Shown here in pieces: positions 52,351-61,248 of a DNA stretch of 64,000 bases; position 1 is the first letter of the stretch; every line of letters starts with the position of its first letter. Position numbers and translations under genes: made by a program. The stretch is from Cellulomonas wangleii (lineage in GTDB: Bacteria > Actinomycetota > Actinomycetes > Actinomycetales > Cellulomonadaceae). The stretch spans positions 2,046,001 through 2,110,000 of the forward strand of contig NZ_CP074405.1 of assembly GCF_018388445.1 (NCBI RefSeq). Direction: 5' to 3'. The notes beneath the pieces were generated by a model that was not told the DNA's origin, ran no database searches, and worked only from the letters and a program-made list of their open reading frames with translations.

Positions 52351-53232
52351 ATGAGCGCAGAGCGCCGCACCGTGGACGTCGGCGGCCGACCCGTCCGCCT
52401 GACCCACCTCGACCGGGCCCTCTACCCCGCCACGGGCACCACCAAGGCCGAGGTCATGGACTACCTCGTGCGCGTCGAGGCGGCGATCCTGCGTCAGCTG
52501 CGGGACCGGCCCGTCACGCGCATCCGGTGGCCCGAGGGCGTCGGCGGCGAGAAGTTCTTCGAGAAGAACGTCCCCCGCGGCGCCCCGCCCTGGCTGCGCC
52601 ACCAGCGTCTGCCCGCGTCCCCCGGCACGGACGACGAGGGCACGACCCTCGACCTGCCGTTCATCGACGACCTGGCCGGGCTCATGTGGGCCGCCAACTC
52701 CGGCGCGCTCGAGCTGCACACCCCGCAGTGGACCGTGGGACCGCGCGGGGGCCTGCGGGGCGCCGACCGCCTGGTCGTGGACCTCGACCCCGGCCCCGGA
52801 GCCGGCCTCGACGAGTGCGCCCGCGTCGCGCACCTCGTGGCCGAGCGGCTGCGCACCCAGGGCCTGTCACGCACGGTGCCCGTCACCTCCGGGTCCAAAG
52901 GGCTGCAGCTCTACGCGCCGCTGCCCCGGCCCCGTCCCGCGACCGAGGTGCGCGAGCTCGCGCACGACCTGGCCCACGCGCTCGCGGGCGAGCACCCGGA
53001 CCTCGTGGTGGCGGTGCAGCGCAAGGACCTGCGCGGTGGGAAGGTTCTCCTGGACTGGTCGCAGAACCACCCGGCCAAGACGACGATCACGCCGTGGTCG
53101 CTGCGTGGCCGGGACCGACCCACGGTCGCGGCGCCACGCGACTGGGACGAGATCGGTCCCGGCCTGCGGCAGCTCACGGCCGACGAGGCGGCCGACCGCC
53201 TCGCGCGCGACGGCGACCCCTTCGACCCCTGA
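52351..53232 (+). CDS. LigD polymerase-domain protein (NHEJ primase/polymerase)
   Basis: 293-residue archaeo-eukaryotic primase-type polymerase that fills gaps at broken ends in NHEJ. VRLTHLDRALYPATGTTKAE starts the domain; the metal-binding aspartates are in RLVVDLDPGPG, with VTSGSKGLQLYAPL and GGKVLLDWSQNHPAKTTI following. It is a separate protein here, where many bacteria have it fused to the ligase. ATG at 52351 follows GAGGAGA. Confidence 0.9.
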   Translation: MSAERRTVDVGGRPVRLTHLDRALYPATGTTKAEVMDYLVRVEAAILRQLRDRPVTRIRWPEGVGGEKFFEKNVPRGAPPWLRHQRLPASPGTDDEGTTLDLPFIDDLAGLMWAANSGALELHTPQWTVGPRGGLRGADRLVVDLDPGPGAGLDECARVAHLVAERLRTQGLSRTVPVTSGSKGLQLYAPLPRPRPATEVRELAHDLAHALAGEHPDLVVAVQRKDLRGGKVLLDWSQNHPAKTTITPWSLRGRDRPTVAAPRDWDEIGPGLRQLTADEAADRLARDGDPFDP

Positions 53233-53340
53233 CCAGGACGCACACCCGCCCACCGGCTCCGATGGCGGGGGGTCGCGCGTCCTGGCAGCGTGGACGTCAC
53301 CCCGGGCCGGACGGGCCCGGTGCGTCTGCGAAGGAGTGCC

Positions 53341-53919
53341 ATGTCCCGCGATCTCCCGAAGTACACCGTCCCGTCGCTGACGCCGGAGGACGGCGCGAGG
53401 GTGGCCGCGATCCTGCAGGAACGGCTCCACGCGCTGAACGACCTGGCGCTGACGCTCAAGCACGTCCACTGGAACGTCGTCGGCCCGCACTTCATCGCGG
53501 TGCACGAGATGCTCGACCCCCAGGTCGACGCCGTCCGGCTGATGGTCGACGCGACGGCCGAGCGCATCGCGACGCTCGGCGTGGCGCCTGTCGGCACACC
53601 GGGCGCCCTGGTCGCCGCGCGCACCTGGGACGACTACGCGATCGGCCGTGCGAGCACGACCGAGCACCTCGGCGCGCTGGACGCGGTGTACGTCGGGGTC
53701 ATCACGGACCACCGCAGGGCGGCGGCGGACACCGAGGAGCTGGACACCGTCACCAACGACCTGCTGGTCGGGCACCTGAGCGAGCTCGAGCTGTTCCACT
53801 GGTTCGTCCGCGCCCACCTCGAGTCCTCCGGTGGTGCCCTGTCGACGGCCGGCGCGTCGACCGAGAAGGGCGCCGCCGCGGCCGCGAAGTCCGCCACGAC
53901 CTCCGACAGCGCCCAGTGA
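53341..53919 (+). CDS. dps: Dps-family ferritin-like protein
   Basis: 192 residues; protects DNA by storing iron and using up peroxide. Ferroxidase ligands are present in HVHWNVVGPHFIAVHEMLD. The four-helix core is complete (LQERLHALNDLALTLKHV, LVGHLSELELFHWFVRAHL) and an alanine/threonine-rich tail of about 30 residues follows, which may bind DNA. GAAGGAG lies before the ATG. The next gene overlaps its stop (GTGA). Confidence 0.92.
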   Translation: MSRDLPKYTVPSLTPEDGARVAAILQERLHALNDLALTLKHVHWNVVGPHFIAVHEMLDPQVDAVRLMVDATAERIATLGVAPVGTPGALVAARTWDDYAIGRASTTEHLGALDAVYVGVITDHRRAAADTEELDTVTNDLLVGHLSELELFHWFVRAHLESSGGALSTAGASTEKGAAAAAKSATTSDSAQ

Positions 53920-55109
53920 CGCCCCGGCACGCCGCGGCGTCCGCGCCTGCCGCACCCGCCGGTCCGGGTGGCCAGGAGGACGACGGGCTGCGCGCAGGAC
54001 GCGTGACGCCCCGGCTCGAGAACCCCGACGGCAGCCCGGTCCAGCGGCTGCACGTGGCGGCCCGCTTCGAGGACCGGTTCGACGCCGTGCTCGCCCGCGT
54101 GCTGCGGCGGCGCGGCTGGACGGTCCGCGTCGTCGGGTACGCCGGGTACGGCTCCGGCGGCAAGGTGCGGGTGCTCGCCCGCACCCTGCTGGCCTCCCCC
54201 ACCGTGCGCCAGCGCGACCTGCCGGACGCCGGTGGCGGCGCCCAGACCGGTGAGCGGCCCGCACCGACCGTCCGCGGGTGGCGCTCGTTCTTCACCGCAC
54301 CCGTGGCCGGCGCGCCGGTCGAGGTCGAGGTGGGGGGCCGCAAGCACCGGCTGACCACGGACCGCGGCGGGTACGTCGACGCCATGGTCGACGCCGACCT
54401 CCCGCCCGGCTGGCACGACATCACGCTCACGTCGGTGGACGACGCCCGGACCACGGCGCGCGTCGTGGTGGTGGGCCCGGAGCCGACGGTCGGCATCGTC
54501 AGCGACATCGACGACACCGTCATGGTCACGCGCCTGCCGCGTCCCCTGGTCGCCGCGTGGAACGTCTTCGTGCGGCACGAGAACGCGCGCGAGGCCGTCC
54601 CCGGCATGTCACGCCTGTACCACGCCCTGCGGGCCGACCACCCCGGGGCCCCTGTCGTGTACCTGTCCACCGGGGCGTGGAACGCGGCACCGGCGATCGG
54701 CCGGTTCCTGCGGCGCCACGACTACCCGGCCGGGCCGCTGCTGCTGACGGACTGGGGACCGACCAACACCGGGCTCTTCCGCAGCGGCCCGCGGCACAAG
54801 GTGGCCGAGCTGCGCCGCCTGTTCACCGACCTGCCGCAGGTGCGGTGGGTGCTCGTCGGCGACGACGGGCAGCACGACCCGCAGATCTACGCCGGGGCCG
54901 TGGAGCACCACCCGGACCGGGTCGAGGCCGTCCTCATCCGCCAGCTGACGCCCGGTGAGCACGTGCTCTCGCACGGCATGCCCGTCGCAACCCCCGAGCA
55001 GGAGGAGTCCGAGGAGCGGGCGGACGAGGAACCCGGTCTCGACGTCCTCACGGGCGAGGACGGGGAGCAGCTGCTGCAGCGGGCGCGCGAGGCCGGGCTC
55101 GCGCGCTGA
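53916..55109 (+). CDS. App1/DUF2183-family phosphatase-like protein
   Basis: 397 residues. The C-terminal half is the DUF2183 domain related to yeast App1 phosphatidate phosphatase, with the HAD-type motif SDIDDTVMVTRLPR near residue 198, PVVYLSTGAWNAAP and RWVLVGDDGQHDP. The N-terminal half (VEVEVGGRKHRLTTDRGGYV) looks like a beta-rich accessory domain. No signal peptide. Bacterial substrate unknown. The GTG at 53916 overlaps dps; a later GTG near 54003 is possible. Confidence 0.85.
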   Translation: MTPRHAAASAPAAPAGPGGQEDDGLRAGRVTPRLENPDGSPVQRLHVAARFEDRFDAVLARVLRRRGWTVRVVGYAGYGSGGKVRVLARTLLASPTVRQRDLPDAGGGAQTGERPAPTVRGWRSFFTAPVAGAPVEVEVGGRKHRLTTDRGGYVDAMVDADLPPGWHDITLTSVDDARTTARVVVVGPEPTVGIVSDIDDTVMVTRLPRPLVAAWNVFVRHENAREAVPGMSRLYHALRADHPGAPVVYLSTGAWNAAPAIGRFLRRHDYPAGPLLLTDWGPTNTGLFRSGPRHKVAELRRLFTDLPQVRWVLVGDDGQHDPQIYAGAVEHHPDRVEAVLIRQLTPGEHVLSHGMPVATPEQEESEERADEEPGLDVLTGEDGEQLLQRAREAGLAR

Positions 55110-55112
55110 CCT

Positions 55113-55153
55113 CCGCCGGGATCGCCGGCGCCTGCCGCCGGCGATCCCGGCGG
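55113..55153. terminator. Terminator after the App1-like gene
   Basis: Perfect 18-base stem, CCGCCGGGATCGCCGGCG (55113-55130) with its complement at 55136-55153, loop CCTGC. Between convergent genes. Confidence 0.88.
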
Positions 55154-55189
55154 GGACGCCGGCGGTCGATGCCGGCGCCGGCGCGGACC

Positions 55190-55402
55190 TCAGAGCCGCT
55201 CGGGGTCGTCCCAGTCGTCGCTCGAGGCGATCGCCTCGTCGTCGGGCTCGAGCTCGGCGGCGCGCAGCGAGCGCGGGGCCCGCGCGGGGTCGCCCCCCGT
55301 GCGGGCGTCGGCCGCGTCCAGGTCCGCCTGGGTGAGGGGCTGGTCGGCCAGGCCGTGGGCTGCGGGGTCGGACGTCAGGTCGCGCGCGCGGTTCGAGCTC
55401 AT
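55190..55402 (-). CDS. Small acidic protein
   Basis: 70 residues, hydrophilic and acidic (ELEPDDEAIASSDDWDDPER at the end), with LADQPLTQADLDAADARTGG in the middle. No known domain or membrane segment. ATG at 55402 is close to the likely promoter, with no Shine-Dalgarno, so possibly leaderless. Function unknown. Confidence 0.55.
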   Translation of the reverse strand: MSSNRARDLTSDPAAHGLADQPLTQADLDAADARTGGDPARAPRSLRAAELEPDDEAIASSDDWDDPERL

Positions 55403-55639
55403 GCACCGGTTCTACCGCGCGCCGGGCGGGTCGCGCACCCGCTCGGCGCGCGGCGTGCGCGTGTCGGGCGTCCGCGCGGCGTGTCGCCCTCGTCGGGCAC
55501 GACCGGGGTCGGGGCGTCGCGTCCGACGTCCCCGTGTCGGCCGACAGCGACTGCGCCGCAGGTCAGCGGCGCGCATGTGACGAAAGTCCCACGAGACAAA
55601 CATCACATGACTTGTGCTGGGAGGTCTCTCGACGTCGAC

Positions 55640-55645
55640 CTAGCA
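55640..55645 (+). promoter_or_regulatory. -10 box of mqo
   Basis: TAGCAT seven bases before the GTG start. The 60 bases ahead are unusually A/T-rich for this genome and hold GTGACGAAAGT and ACATCACATGACTTG, but no clear -35 was seen. Confidence 0.5.
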
Positions 55646-55652
55646 TCGCGGC

Positions 55653-57140
55653 GTGGCACCTGGAGAGCACGAGACCGCGGCCGACGTCGACGTCCTGCTG
55701 GTGGGCGGCGGCATCATGAGCGCGACGCTCGCGTCGCTGCTGAGCACGCTGGAGCCCGGCTGGCGCATCGAGGTGCACGAGCGGCTGGACTCCCCCGCGC
55801 TCGAGAGCTCGAACGCGTGGAACAACGCGGGCACCGGCCACGCCGCGCTGTGCGAGCTGAACTACACGCCCCAGCGCGCCGACGGCACGGTCGACGTGAC
55901 CAAGGCCGTCACGATCAACGAGCAGTACGAGCTGTCGCGCGAGCTGTGGCACCACCTGGCCGCCGCGGGCCGGCTGCCCGGCGGCGAGGACGCCGTCACC
56001 ACGACCCCGCACCTGACGTTCGTCCGCGGGGCGCAGGACGTCGAGTTCCTGCGCCGCCGCTGGGAGGCGCTGCGCGCGCACCGGCTGTTCGCCGACCTGG
56101 AGTTCACGACCGACCCGGCCGTCATCGCCCGGTGGGCGCCCCTGCTGATGGCCGACCGGGCGGACGACGAGCCCGTCGCCGCCACGCGCGCCGCCTGGGG
56201 CACGGACGTCGACTTCGGGTCGCTGACGCGCGCCATGCTCGCCGACGCGGTCCGGCGCGGGGCCACCCTGCACACGAGCAGCGAGGTCACGCGGCTCAAG
56301 CGCCTGCGCGACGGGCGCTGGCGGGTCACCGTGGCGGACCGGCGCTGGAACGGTCGTCCGCCGCGCACGCTCACCGCCCGGTTCGTCTTCGTCGGCGCGG
56401 GCGGCGGTGCGCTGCACCTGCTGCAGCGCAGCCGCATCAAGGAGATCCGCGGGTACGCGGGCTTCCCGATCAGCGGGCAGTTCCTGCGGACCACCGCACC
56501 GCACGTGGTGGACCAGCACCGCGCGAAGGTCTACGGCAAGGCCGCGATCGGTGCGCCGCCCATGTCGGTCCCGCACCTGGACGCGCGCGTCGTCGACGGG
56601 CGCCGCGCGCTGATGTTCGGCCCGTACGCCGGCTGGAGCATGAAGTTCCTCAAGCGCGGCTCCTGGACCGACCTGCTGCGCTCGGTGCGACCCACCAACC
56701 TGGTGCCGATGATCGCTGTCGGCCTGCGCAACGTCGACCTGCTCACGTACCTGATCCGCGAGGTCACCGCCGGCGACACCGCGCGGCTGCGCACGCTGCG
56801 CGCGTACATGCCGACCGCCGACCCGCGGGACTGGGAGCTGGTGACGGCGGGCCAGCGCGTCCAGGTCATCAAGCGCGGCAAGGGCGGTGGTGTGCTGGAG
56901 TTCGGGACCGAGCTCGTGGCGTCGGCCGACGGCTCGATCGCCGGTCTGCTGGGCGCGTCCCCCGGCGCGTCGACCGCGGTGGCGACCATGCTGGACCTGC
57001 TCGACCGGTGCTTCCCCGAGCGTGCCGACGCCTGGCGTCCGCAGCTGCAGCAGCTGATGCCCAGCCTGGGCGGCGGCGAGTGGGACGCGGCGATGGAGCG
57101 TCAGCTCGTGGACGACGGGACGCTCACGGGCGGACACTGA
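55653..57140 (+). CDS. mqo: Malate:quinone oxidoreductase
   Basis: Membrane-associated FAD enzyme oxidising malate to oxaloacetate and passing electrons to quinone. At 495 residues it is full length. FAD loop DVLLVGGGIMSATLASLLS, the Mqo signature SSNAWNNAGTGHAALCELNY, TPHLTFVRG, and KVYGKAAIGAPPMSVPHLD are all present. GTG at 55653 is leaderless by its -10 box. A small gene follows after four bases. Confidence 0.95.
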   Translation: MAPGEHETAADVDVLLVGGGIMSATLASLLSTLEPGWRIEVHERLDSPALESSNAWNNAGTGHAALCELNYTPQRADGTVDVTKAVTINEQYELSRELWHHLAAAGRLPGGEDAVTTTPHLTFVRGAQDVEFLRRRWEALRAHRLFADLEFTTDPAVIARWAPLLMADRADDEPVAATRAAWGTDVDFGSLTRAMLADAVRRGATLHTSSEVTRLKRLRDGRWRVTVADRRWNGRPPRTLTARFVFVGAGGGALHLLQRSRIKEIRGYAGFPISGQFLRTTAPHVVDQHRAKVYGKAAIGAPPMSVPHLDARVVDGRRALMFGPYAGWSMKFLKRGSWTDLLRSVRPTNLVPMIAVGLRNVDLLTYLIREVTAGDTARLRTLRAYMPTADPRDWELVTAGQRVQVIKRGKGGGVLEFGTELVASADGSIAGLLGASPGASTAVATMLDLLDRCFPERADAWRPQLQQLMPSLGGGEWDAAMERQLVDDGTLTGGH

Positions 57141-57144
57141 GTCC

Positions 57145-57510
57145 GTGCCCGACCACGCCCTTCCCGGCCCCGACGTTCCCGACCTCGGTCGTCCCGCCGA
57201 CGACCTGACCGACGGCGAGCGGACGACCGACCCGCAGGAGACGCTGCCGGAGCCCGTCAGCGCGCCGATGCGCCACGCCAAGGTGCGGGCGTTCACCGAC
57301 CACACGACGGTGGGTCAGGTCGTCGTGGACGAGGACGGCGCCGTGACCATCGGGTGCGCCTGCGGCATGACGCTGACGAACGGTCCCGGGTGGTCGCTCG
57401 ACGAGCACATCCGCCTGCACCGCGCCGAGGCGCGGTTCCTCGCCCTGTCCGCCGTCGCCCCGGCGGGCATCCCCCGCCTGGTGCCGACGCCGGGCAGCAC
57501 GGACGACTGA
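57145..57510 (+). CDS. Hypothetical protein with possible zinc motif
   Basis: 121 residues of unknown family. The N-terminal 45 residues are acidic and disordered; a compact domain follows with VGQVVVDEDGAVTIGCACGM and SLDEHIRLHRAEARFL. The pattern C-x-C followed by H-x3-H could bind zinc like a short C2H2 finger. Four bases after mqo, so cotranscribed. Confidence 0.7.
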   Translation: MPDHALPGPDVPDLGRPADDLTDGERTTDPQETLPEPVSAPMRHAKVRAFTDHTTVGQVVVDEDGAVTIGCACGMTLTNGPGWSLDEHIRLHRAEARFLALSAVAPAGIPRLVPTPGSTDD

Positions 57511-57551
57511 CCGGCGCACCCTGCGGCCTCGTGCGGACGTCGCGGCCGGCC

Positions 57552-57827
57552 TCAGCCCCCCTGGCGCGCCGCGATGCGCGCCTGCACCTCGGGGCGGCGC
57601 AGCGGCGGCACCGTCGCCGGAGGCCGGCGGCGCTCGGGCAGCTCGTCGAGCAGGTGGGCGGTGATGTGCGCGATCTGCGCGACCGCCGCCTCGACCGGCC
57701 CGCGGGTGGCGTCGGAGAGCTGCTGCACGCCGGTCACCTTCCGCACGTACTGCAGGGCGGCCGCCTCGATCTCCGCGTCCGTGGCGTGCGGCTCCAGGCC
57801 GCGCAACGTCGTGATGTTCCGGCACAT
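57552..57827 (-). CDS. DUF2277 family protein
   Basis: 91 residues beginning MCRNITTLRGLEPHATDAEI and continuing AAALQYVRKVTGVQQLSDAT, the hallmark of DUF2277, a small family of unknown function in diverse bacteria. ATG at 57827 is eight bases after a minus-strand TAGGTT, suggesting a leaderless message. It lies after the MGMT gene on the same strand. Confidence 0.88.
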   Translation of the reverse strand: MCRNITTLRGLEPHATDAEIEAAALQYVRKVTGVQQLSDATRGPVEAAVAQIAHITAHLLDELPERRRPPATVPPLRRPEVQARIAARQGG

Positions 57828-57838
57828 GCCTGCCGAAC

Positions 57839-58468
57839 CTACGCCTCGGCGGGTCCCGTGGCGAGAGGGTCGGCGCCCGCCCGCTCCAGGCCGATCAGCG
57901 TGCGCTTGGCCGCCTCGCCCCCGGCGTAGCGGCCGGGCGACCCGTCGGAGCGCACCACCCGGTGGCACGGCAGCAGCAGCGGCACCGGGTTGAGCGCGCA
58001 CGCCGTACCGACCGCGCGCACCGCGGCGGGCCGGCCCGTCGCCGTGGCGACCTGCCGGTAGGACGCGGTCGCGCCGTACGGCACGGCGGTCAGAGCCGCC
58101 ACGACGTCACGGCGGAACCCCCGCGTGAGCCGCAGGTCCACCGGCACGTCGAACGTGCGACGCCGGCCGGCGAAGTACTCGTCGAGCTCGCGCAGCACCG
58201 GGTCCAGCCGGGCGCCGCCCTCCAGGACCCGCGGGCCCACGCGGGCGGCCAGGTCGTCGAGCGCCGCGGCGTGGCCCTGCACCTCGAACGCGACCCGGAG
58301 CACCCCGGTCTCCCCCGCCGCGACCAGCAGGCGGCCCACCGGCGAGTCCACCACGCGGTAGGTGACGTCGAGCAACCCGTCGGCCTGCGCCTCGGCGACG
58401 AGTCGGGCGTGCAGGCGGCGCAGCGTGGCCTGCTCCTCACCGGCGCGTGTCGTCCGGTCGGTCGTCAT
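57839..58468 (-). CDS. ogt: O6-alkylguanine-DNA alkyltransferase
   Basis: Suicide DNA-repair protein that removes alkyl groups from O6-guanine. 209 residues, with the acceptor cysteine in LLLPCHRVVRSDGSPGRYAG and the helix-turn-helix GFRRDVVAALTAVPYG, ATASYRQVATATGRPAAVRA. The N-terminal domain is longer than in Ogt. Its ATG overlaps the sigma-factor stop (ATGA), so the two genes form an operon. Confidence 0.93.
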   Translation of the reverse strand: MTTDRTTRAGEEQATLRRLHARLVAEAQADGLLDVTYRVVDSPVGRLLVAAGETGVLRVAFEVQGHAAALDDLAARVGPRVLEGGARLDPVLRELDEYFAGRRRTFDVPVDLRLTRGFRRDVVAALTAVPYGATASYRQVATATGRPAAVRAVGTACALNPVPLLLPCHRVVRSDGSPGRYAGGEAAKRTLIGLERAGADPLATGPAEA

Positions 58469-58971
58469 GGCTGGCCCCCGTCGTCGATGGTCGTGCCGTA
58501 CGTGCGGCGCAACGCGGCCACGCCGTCGGCGCCGGCACGCCGGGCCGCGGCGGCGCTGCCACCCACGAGCGCCGCGACGTCGGCGTACGGGAGCCCGCCC
58601 AGGTGGTGCAGCACCACGGCGCGCCGCTGCTTGGCGGGCAGCGCGCCGACCGCGCGCCACAGGTCGAGGTCACGGTCGCCGGGCAGCGGCGTGGGTGCGA
58701 CCAGCGGGTCGCCGCCCAGCGCGCCCGGTTCGGCGGCGGGCGTCGCGTGCCGGGCACGGCGGCGCAGCTCGTCGATCGCCTTGCGCCGCGCCACCGTCAC
58801 GAGCCACGCCTCGGCGTTCGCGTCGGGTGGGAGGGCCGGCCAGGCGCGCAGCGCGGAGAGGAACGTCTCGGACCACGCGTCGTCGGCGTCGCCAGGCCCG
58901 AGCACCGCGCGGCACACGCGCAGCACGGTGCCCCCGTGCGCGCGCACCACGTCCTCGAACGGTCCGGTCAT
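58465..58971 (-). CDS. ECF-type sigma factor
   Basis: 168 residues with sigma region 2 (FEDVVRAHGGTVLRVCRAVL, DADDAWSETFLSALRAW) and region 4 (LPAKQRRAVVLHHLGGLPYA, DVAALVGGSAAAARRAG). The region-4 recognition helix is alanine-rich and atypical. No anti-sigma gene is adjacent. ATG at 58971 is preferred; a GTG at 58977 is possible. Operon with ogt suggests a role in the response to alkylation, by position only. Confidence 0.85.
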   Translation of the reverse strand: MTGPFEDVVRAHGGTVLRVCRAVLGPGDADDAWSETFLSALRAWPALPPDANAEAWLVTVARRKAIDELRRRARHATPAAEPGALGGDPLVAPTPLPGDRDLDLWRAVGALPAKQRRAVVLHHLGGLPYADVAALVGGSAAAARRAGADGVAALRRTYGTTIDDGGQP

Positions 58972-58990
58972 CCCCACAGTGTGCAGACGC

Positions 58991-59026
58991 CGCGCCCCGC
59001 CGTGACGTGAGGTCCGGCGGGGCGCG
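58991..59026 (-). terminator. Terminator of the MFS-aldo/keto reductase operon
   Basis: CGCGCCCCGCCG (58991-59002) pairs with CGGCGGGGCGCG (59015-59026), twelve-base loop, just after the aldo/keto reductase stop on the minus strand. Confidence 0.75.
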
Positions 59027-59042
59027 GGTCAGCGCGTGCAGG

Positions 59043-59879
59043 TCAGCGCATCTGGGTGAAGGCGGCGGTGGCCGGGTCGGCGCCGATGCGCTCCTCGCTG
59101 TCCAGCGCGTCGATGGCCGCGACGTCCTCGTCCGTGAGGTCGAAGGAGAACAGGTCGAGGTTGGAGCGGATCCGCTCGGGCGTGACCGACTTGGGGATGA
59201 CGATGCGTCCTGCCTGCACGTGCCAGCGCAGGGCCACCTGGCCCGTGGTGACGCCGAGCCGCTCCGCCACCGACGTCACGGCGTCGGCCTGGAGGTCCTT
59301 GCCCTGTCCCAGCGGCGAGTACGCCTCGACGGCGACGCCGTGCTGCGTGGAGGCGTCCTGCGTCGCGCGCTGCTGGAAGGTCGGATGCACCTCCACCTGG
59401 TTGACGGCGGGCACGACGTCCGTCTCGCGCAGCAGCCGCTCGAGGTGCTCGGGCAGGAAGTTCGAGACGCCGATCGCCCGGACGGCACCGTCCGCGAGCA
59501 GCTTCTCGAAGGCCCGCCACGTCTCGACGTACAGGTCCTTGCTGGGCACCGGCCAGTGGATGAGGTACAGGTCGACGACGTCCAGGCCGAGCGCACGGCG
59601 GCTGTCCTCGAACGCGCGCAGGGCCTGCTCGTAGCCCTGGTCGCCGTTGCGCAGCTTCGTCGTCACGAACACCTCGTCGCGCGGCAGGCCGCACGCCCGC
59701 ACCGCGGCGCCGACGCCCGCCTCGTTGTAGTAGCCGGCCGCCGTGTCGATGTGGCGGTACCCGGCCTCGAGCGCGTCCTCGACGGTGCGCTGCGTCTCCT
59801 CGGCCTTGACCTGGAAGGTGCCGAAACCGACCTGCGGGATCGCGATGCCGTTGTTCAGGGGGATGGTGGGAGAGGTCAT
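59043..59879 (-). CDS. Aldo/keto reductase, 2,5-diketogluconate reductase-like
   Basis: 278-residue AKR. Catalytic residues: Asp/Tyr in HIDTAAGYYNE, Lys in VTTKLRNGDQ, His in YLIHWPVPSK. GVSNFLPEHLERLL and the NADPH segment VIPKSVTPERIRSNLDLF are intact. The substrate is unknown. ATG at 59879 overlaps the MFS stop (ATGA), so the reductase is coupled to the transporter reading frame. Confidence 0.92.
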   Translation of the reverse strand: MTSPTIPLNNGIAIPQVGFGTFQVKAEETQRTVEDALEAGYRHIDTAAGYYNEAGVGAAVRACGLPRDEVFVTTKLRNGDQGYEQALRAFEDSRRALGLDVVDLYLIHWPVPSKDLYVETWRAFEKLLADGAVRAIGVSNFLPEHLERLLRETDVVPAVNQVEVHPTFQQRATQDASTQHGVAVEAYSPLGQGKDLQADAVTSVAERLGVTTGQVALRWHVQAGRIVIPKSVTPERIRSNLDLFSFDLTDEDVAAIDALDSEERIGADPATAAFTQMR

Positions 59880-61197
59880 GGGGTCACCCTCGCACCGGTG
59901 TCCGCATCCGCGCGCGGGGACCGCCCGCCACGGTGCGGGGCGAGCACCACGAGCACGCCGAACGTCGCGACGACCCCCGACACCGCGCTCAGCCCGCCGT
60001 ACCCGACCAGGTCCAGCCACACACCGGCGAGGGCACCGCCGACGGCTCCGGCGAACGACATGGCGGCGTCGGACAGCCCCTGGACGGCGACGCGCTCGAC
60101 GCCCGTCACGTCCGCGGCGACCGCCGCCGAGCCCGCCACCGTCGCGGCCGACCAGCCCAGGCCGAGCAGCACGAGCCCGACCGTCACGCCCAGGGCGTCC
60201 CCTCCCGCCAGGCCGCAGACCGCCGTGGCCACCACGAGGACCACCAGACCGGCGAGGAGCACGGGCTGCGCACCGGCACGGTCGACCAGCGTGCCCATGA
60301 CCGGCGCGAGCGCGAACATCGCGGCCAGGTGCAGGCTCACCGTCAGGCCGACGAGCTCGACCGACCCGCCGTGCTCCGCGAGGTGGACGGGCGTCATCGA
60401 CATCACCGCGACCATCACGGCGTGGGCGACGACCACGCCCAGGACGCCGGCGAGGGCCCGGGGGTGGCGGCGCAGCGTGGCACCGGCGACCCGCACCGGC
60501 ACGTGCCGGCGCACCGTCCCCTCGGCCCGCCCCGCGACGTCCAGCGGGTCGGGCCGCATCCCCACCTGGACGACGAGCAGCGCGACGAGCATGCCGAGCC
60601 CGGCCAGCACGAAGACACCGGTCAGCGGCGGCAGCCGGTGAGCCGACCGACGGCACCGTCGAGGTGCACGAGGTTGGGGCCCACGACCGCGCCGACCGTG
60701 CTGGTCCACACGACCAGCGACAGGTCGCGGCCGCGCGTCGCGGGCGTCGAGAGGTCCGTCGCCGCGAAGCGCGACTGCAGGTTCACGGCGGCCCCGACCC
60801 CCAGCAGGACGCTGCCCACCAGCAGGAGCGCGAACGCGGACAGGACGACGGACACGACGACGAGCGTCGCCCCGAGCGCCGCCAGCGCCAGGCCGGTCGA
60901 CAGCGCCGCACGCCGCCCCCGGGCCGTCGCCAGGCGCGCGAGGCCCAGCGACGCGAGCGCCGCGCCGAGCGTCGTCGCGGTCGTCACCCCGCCCGCCCAC
61001 GTCGACGACCCCGACAGCGCGACCGCGAGCAACGAGCCGACCGACACGGCCGACCCGGCGGCGAGCCCGCCGCAGACCTGCGCGGCCACCAGGACGGTCA
61101 GGGTGCGCCGACGCAGGCGCGGCACGTCGACGAGGTCACCACCGCCCGGACCGGGCCGCGCGGTGCTGGGCGCCGGCGGGCCGTCGGACGGGGTCAC
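59876..61197 (-). pseudogene. MFS transporter split by a one-base frameshift
   Basis: Two frames together make one 12-helix major facilitator of about 440 residues. The first, from GTG 61197 to a stop at 60622, carries helices 1-5 and ends GRLTGCRR. The second, open through to 59876, resumes at LPPLTGVFVLAGLGMLVALL. Adding one C in GGCTGCCG (minus strand, near 60636-60632) restores GRLTG-LPPLTG without a gap. Either a real mutation or a sequencing error. TAGTGT (complement of 61204-61209) is a -10 box six bases before the GTG. Confidence 0.85.
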
Positions 61198-61248
61198 GGC
61201 ACGACACTAGCGGCGCCGTGCTGCCACGCCGAGCGCACTCCCCCGGTC

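Noticed and set aside
55576..55607. TGTGA and TCACA arms upstream of mqo as a CRP-type site
   Set aside because: The arms are 22 bases apart, not the six expected for a CRP/GlxR site.
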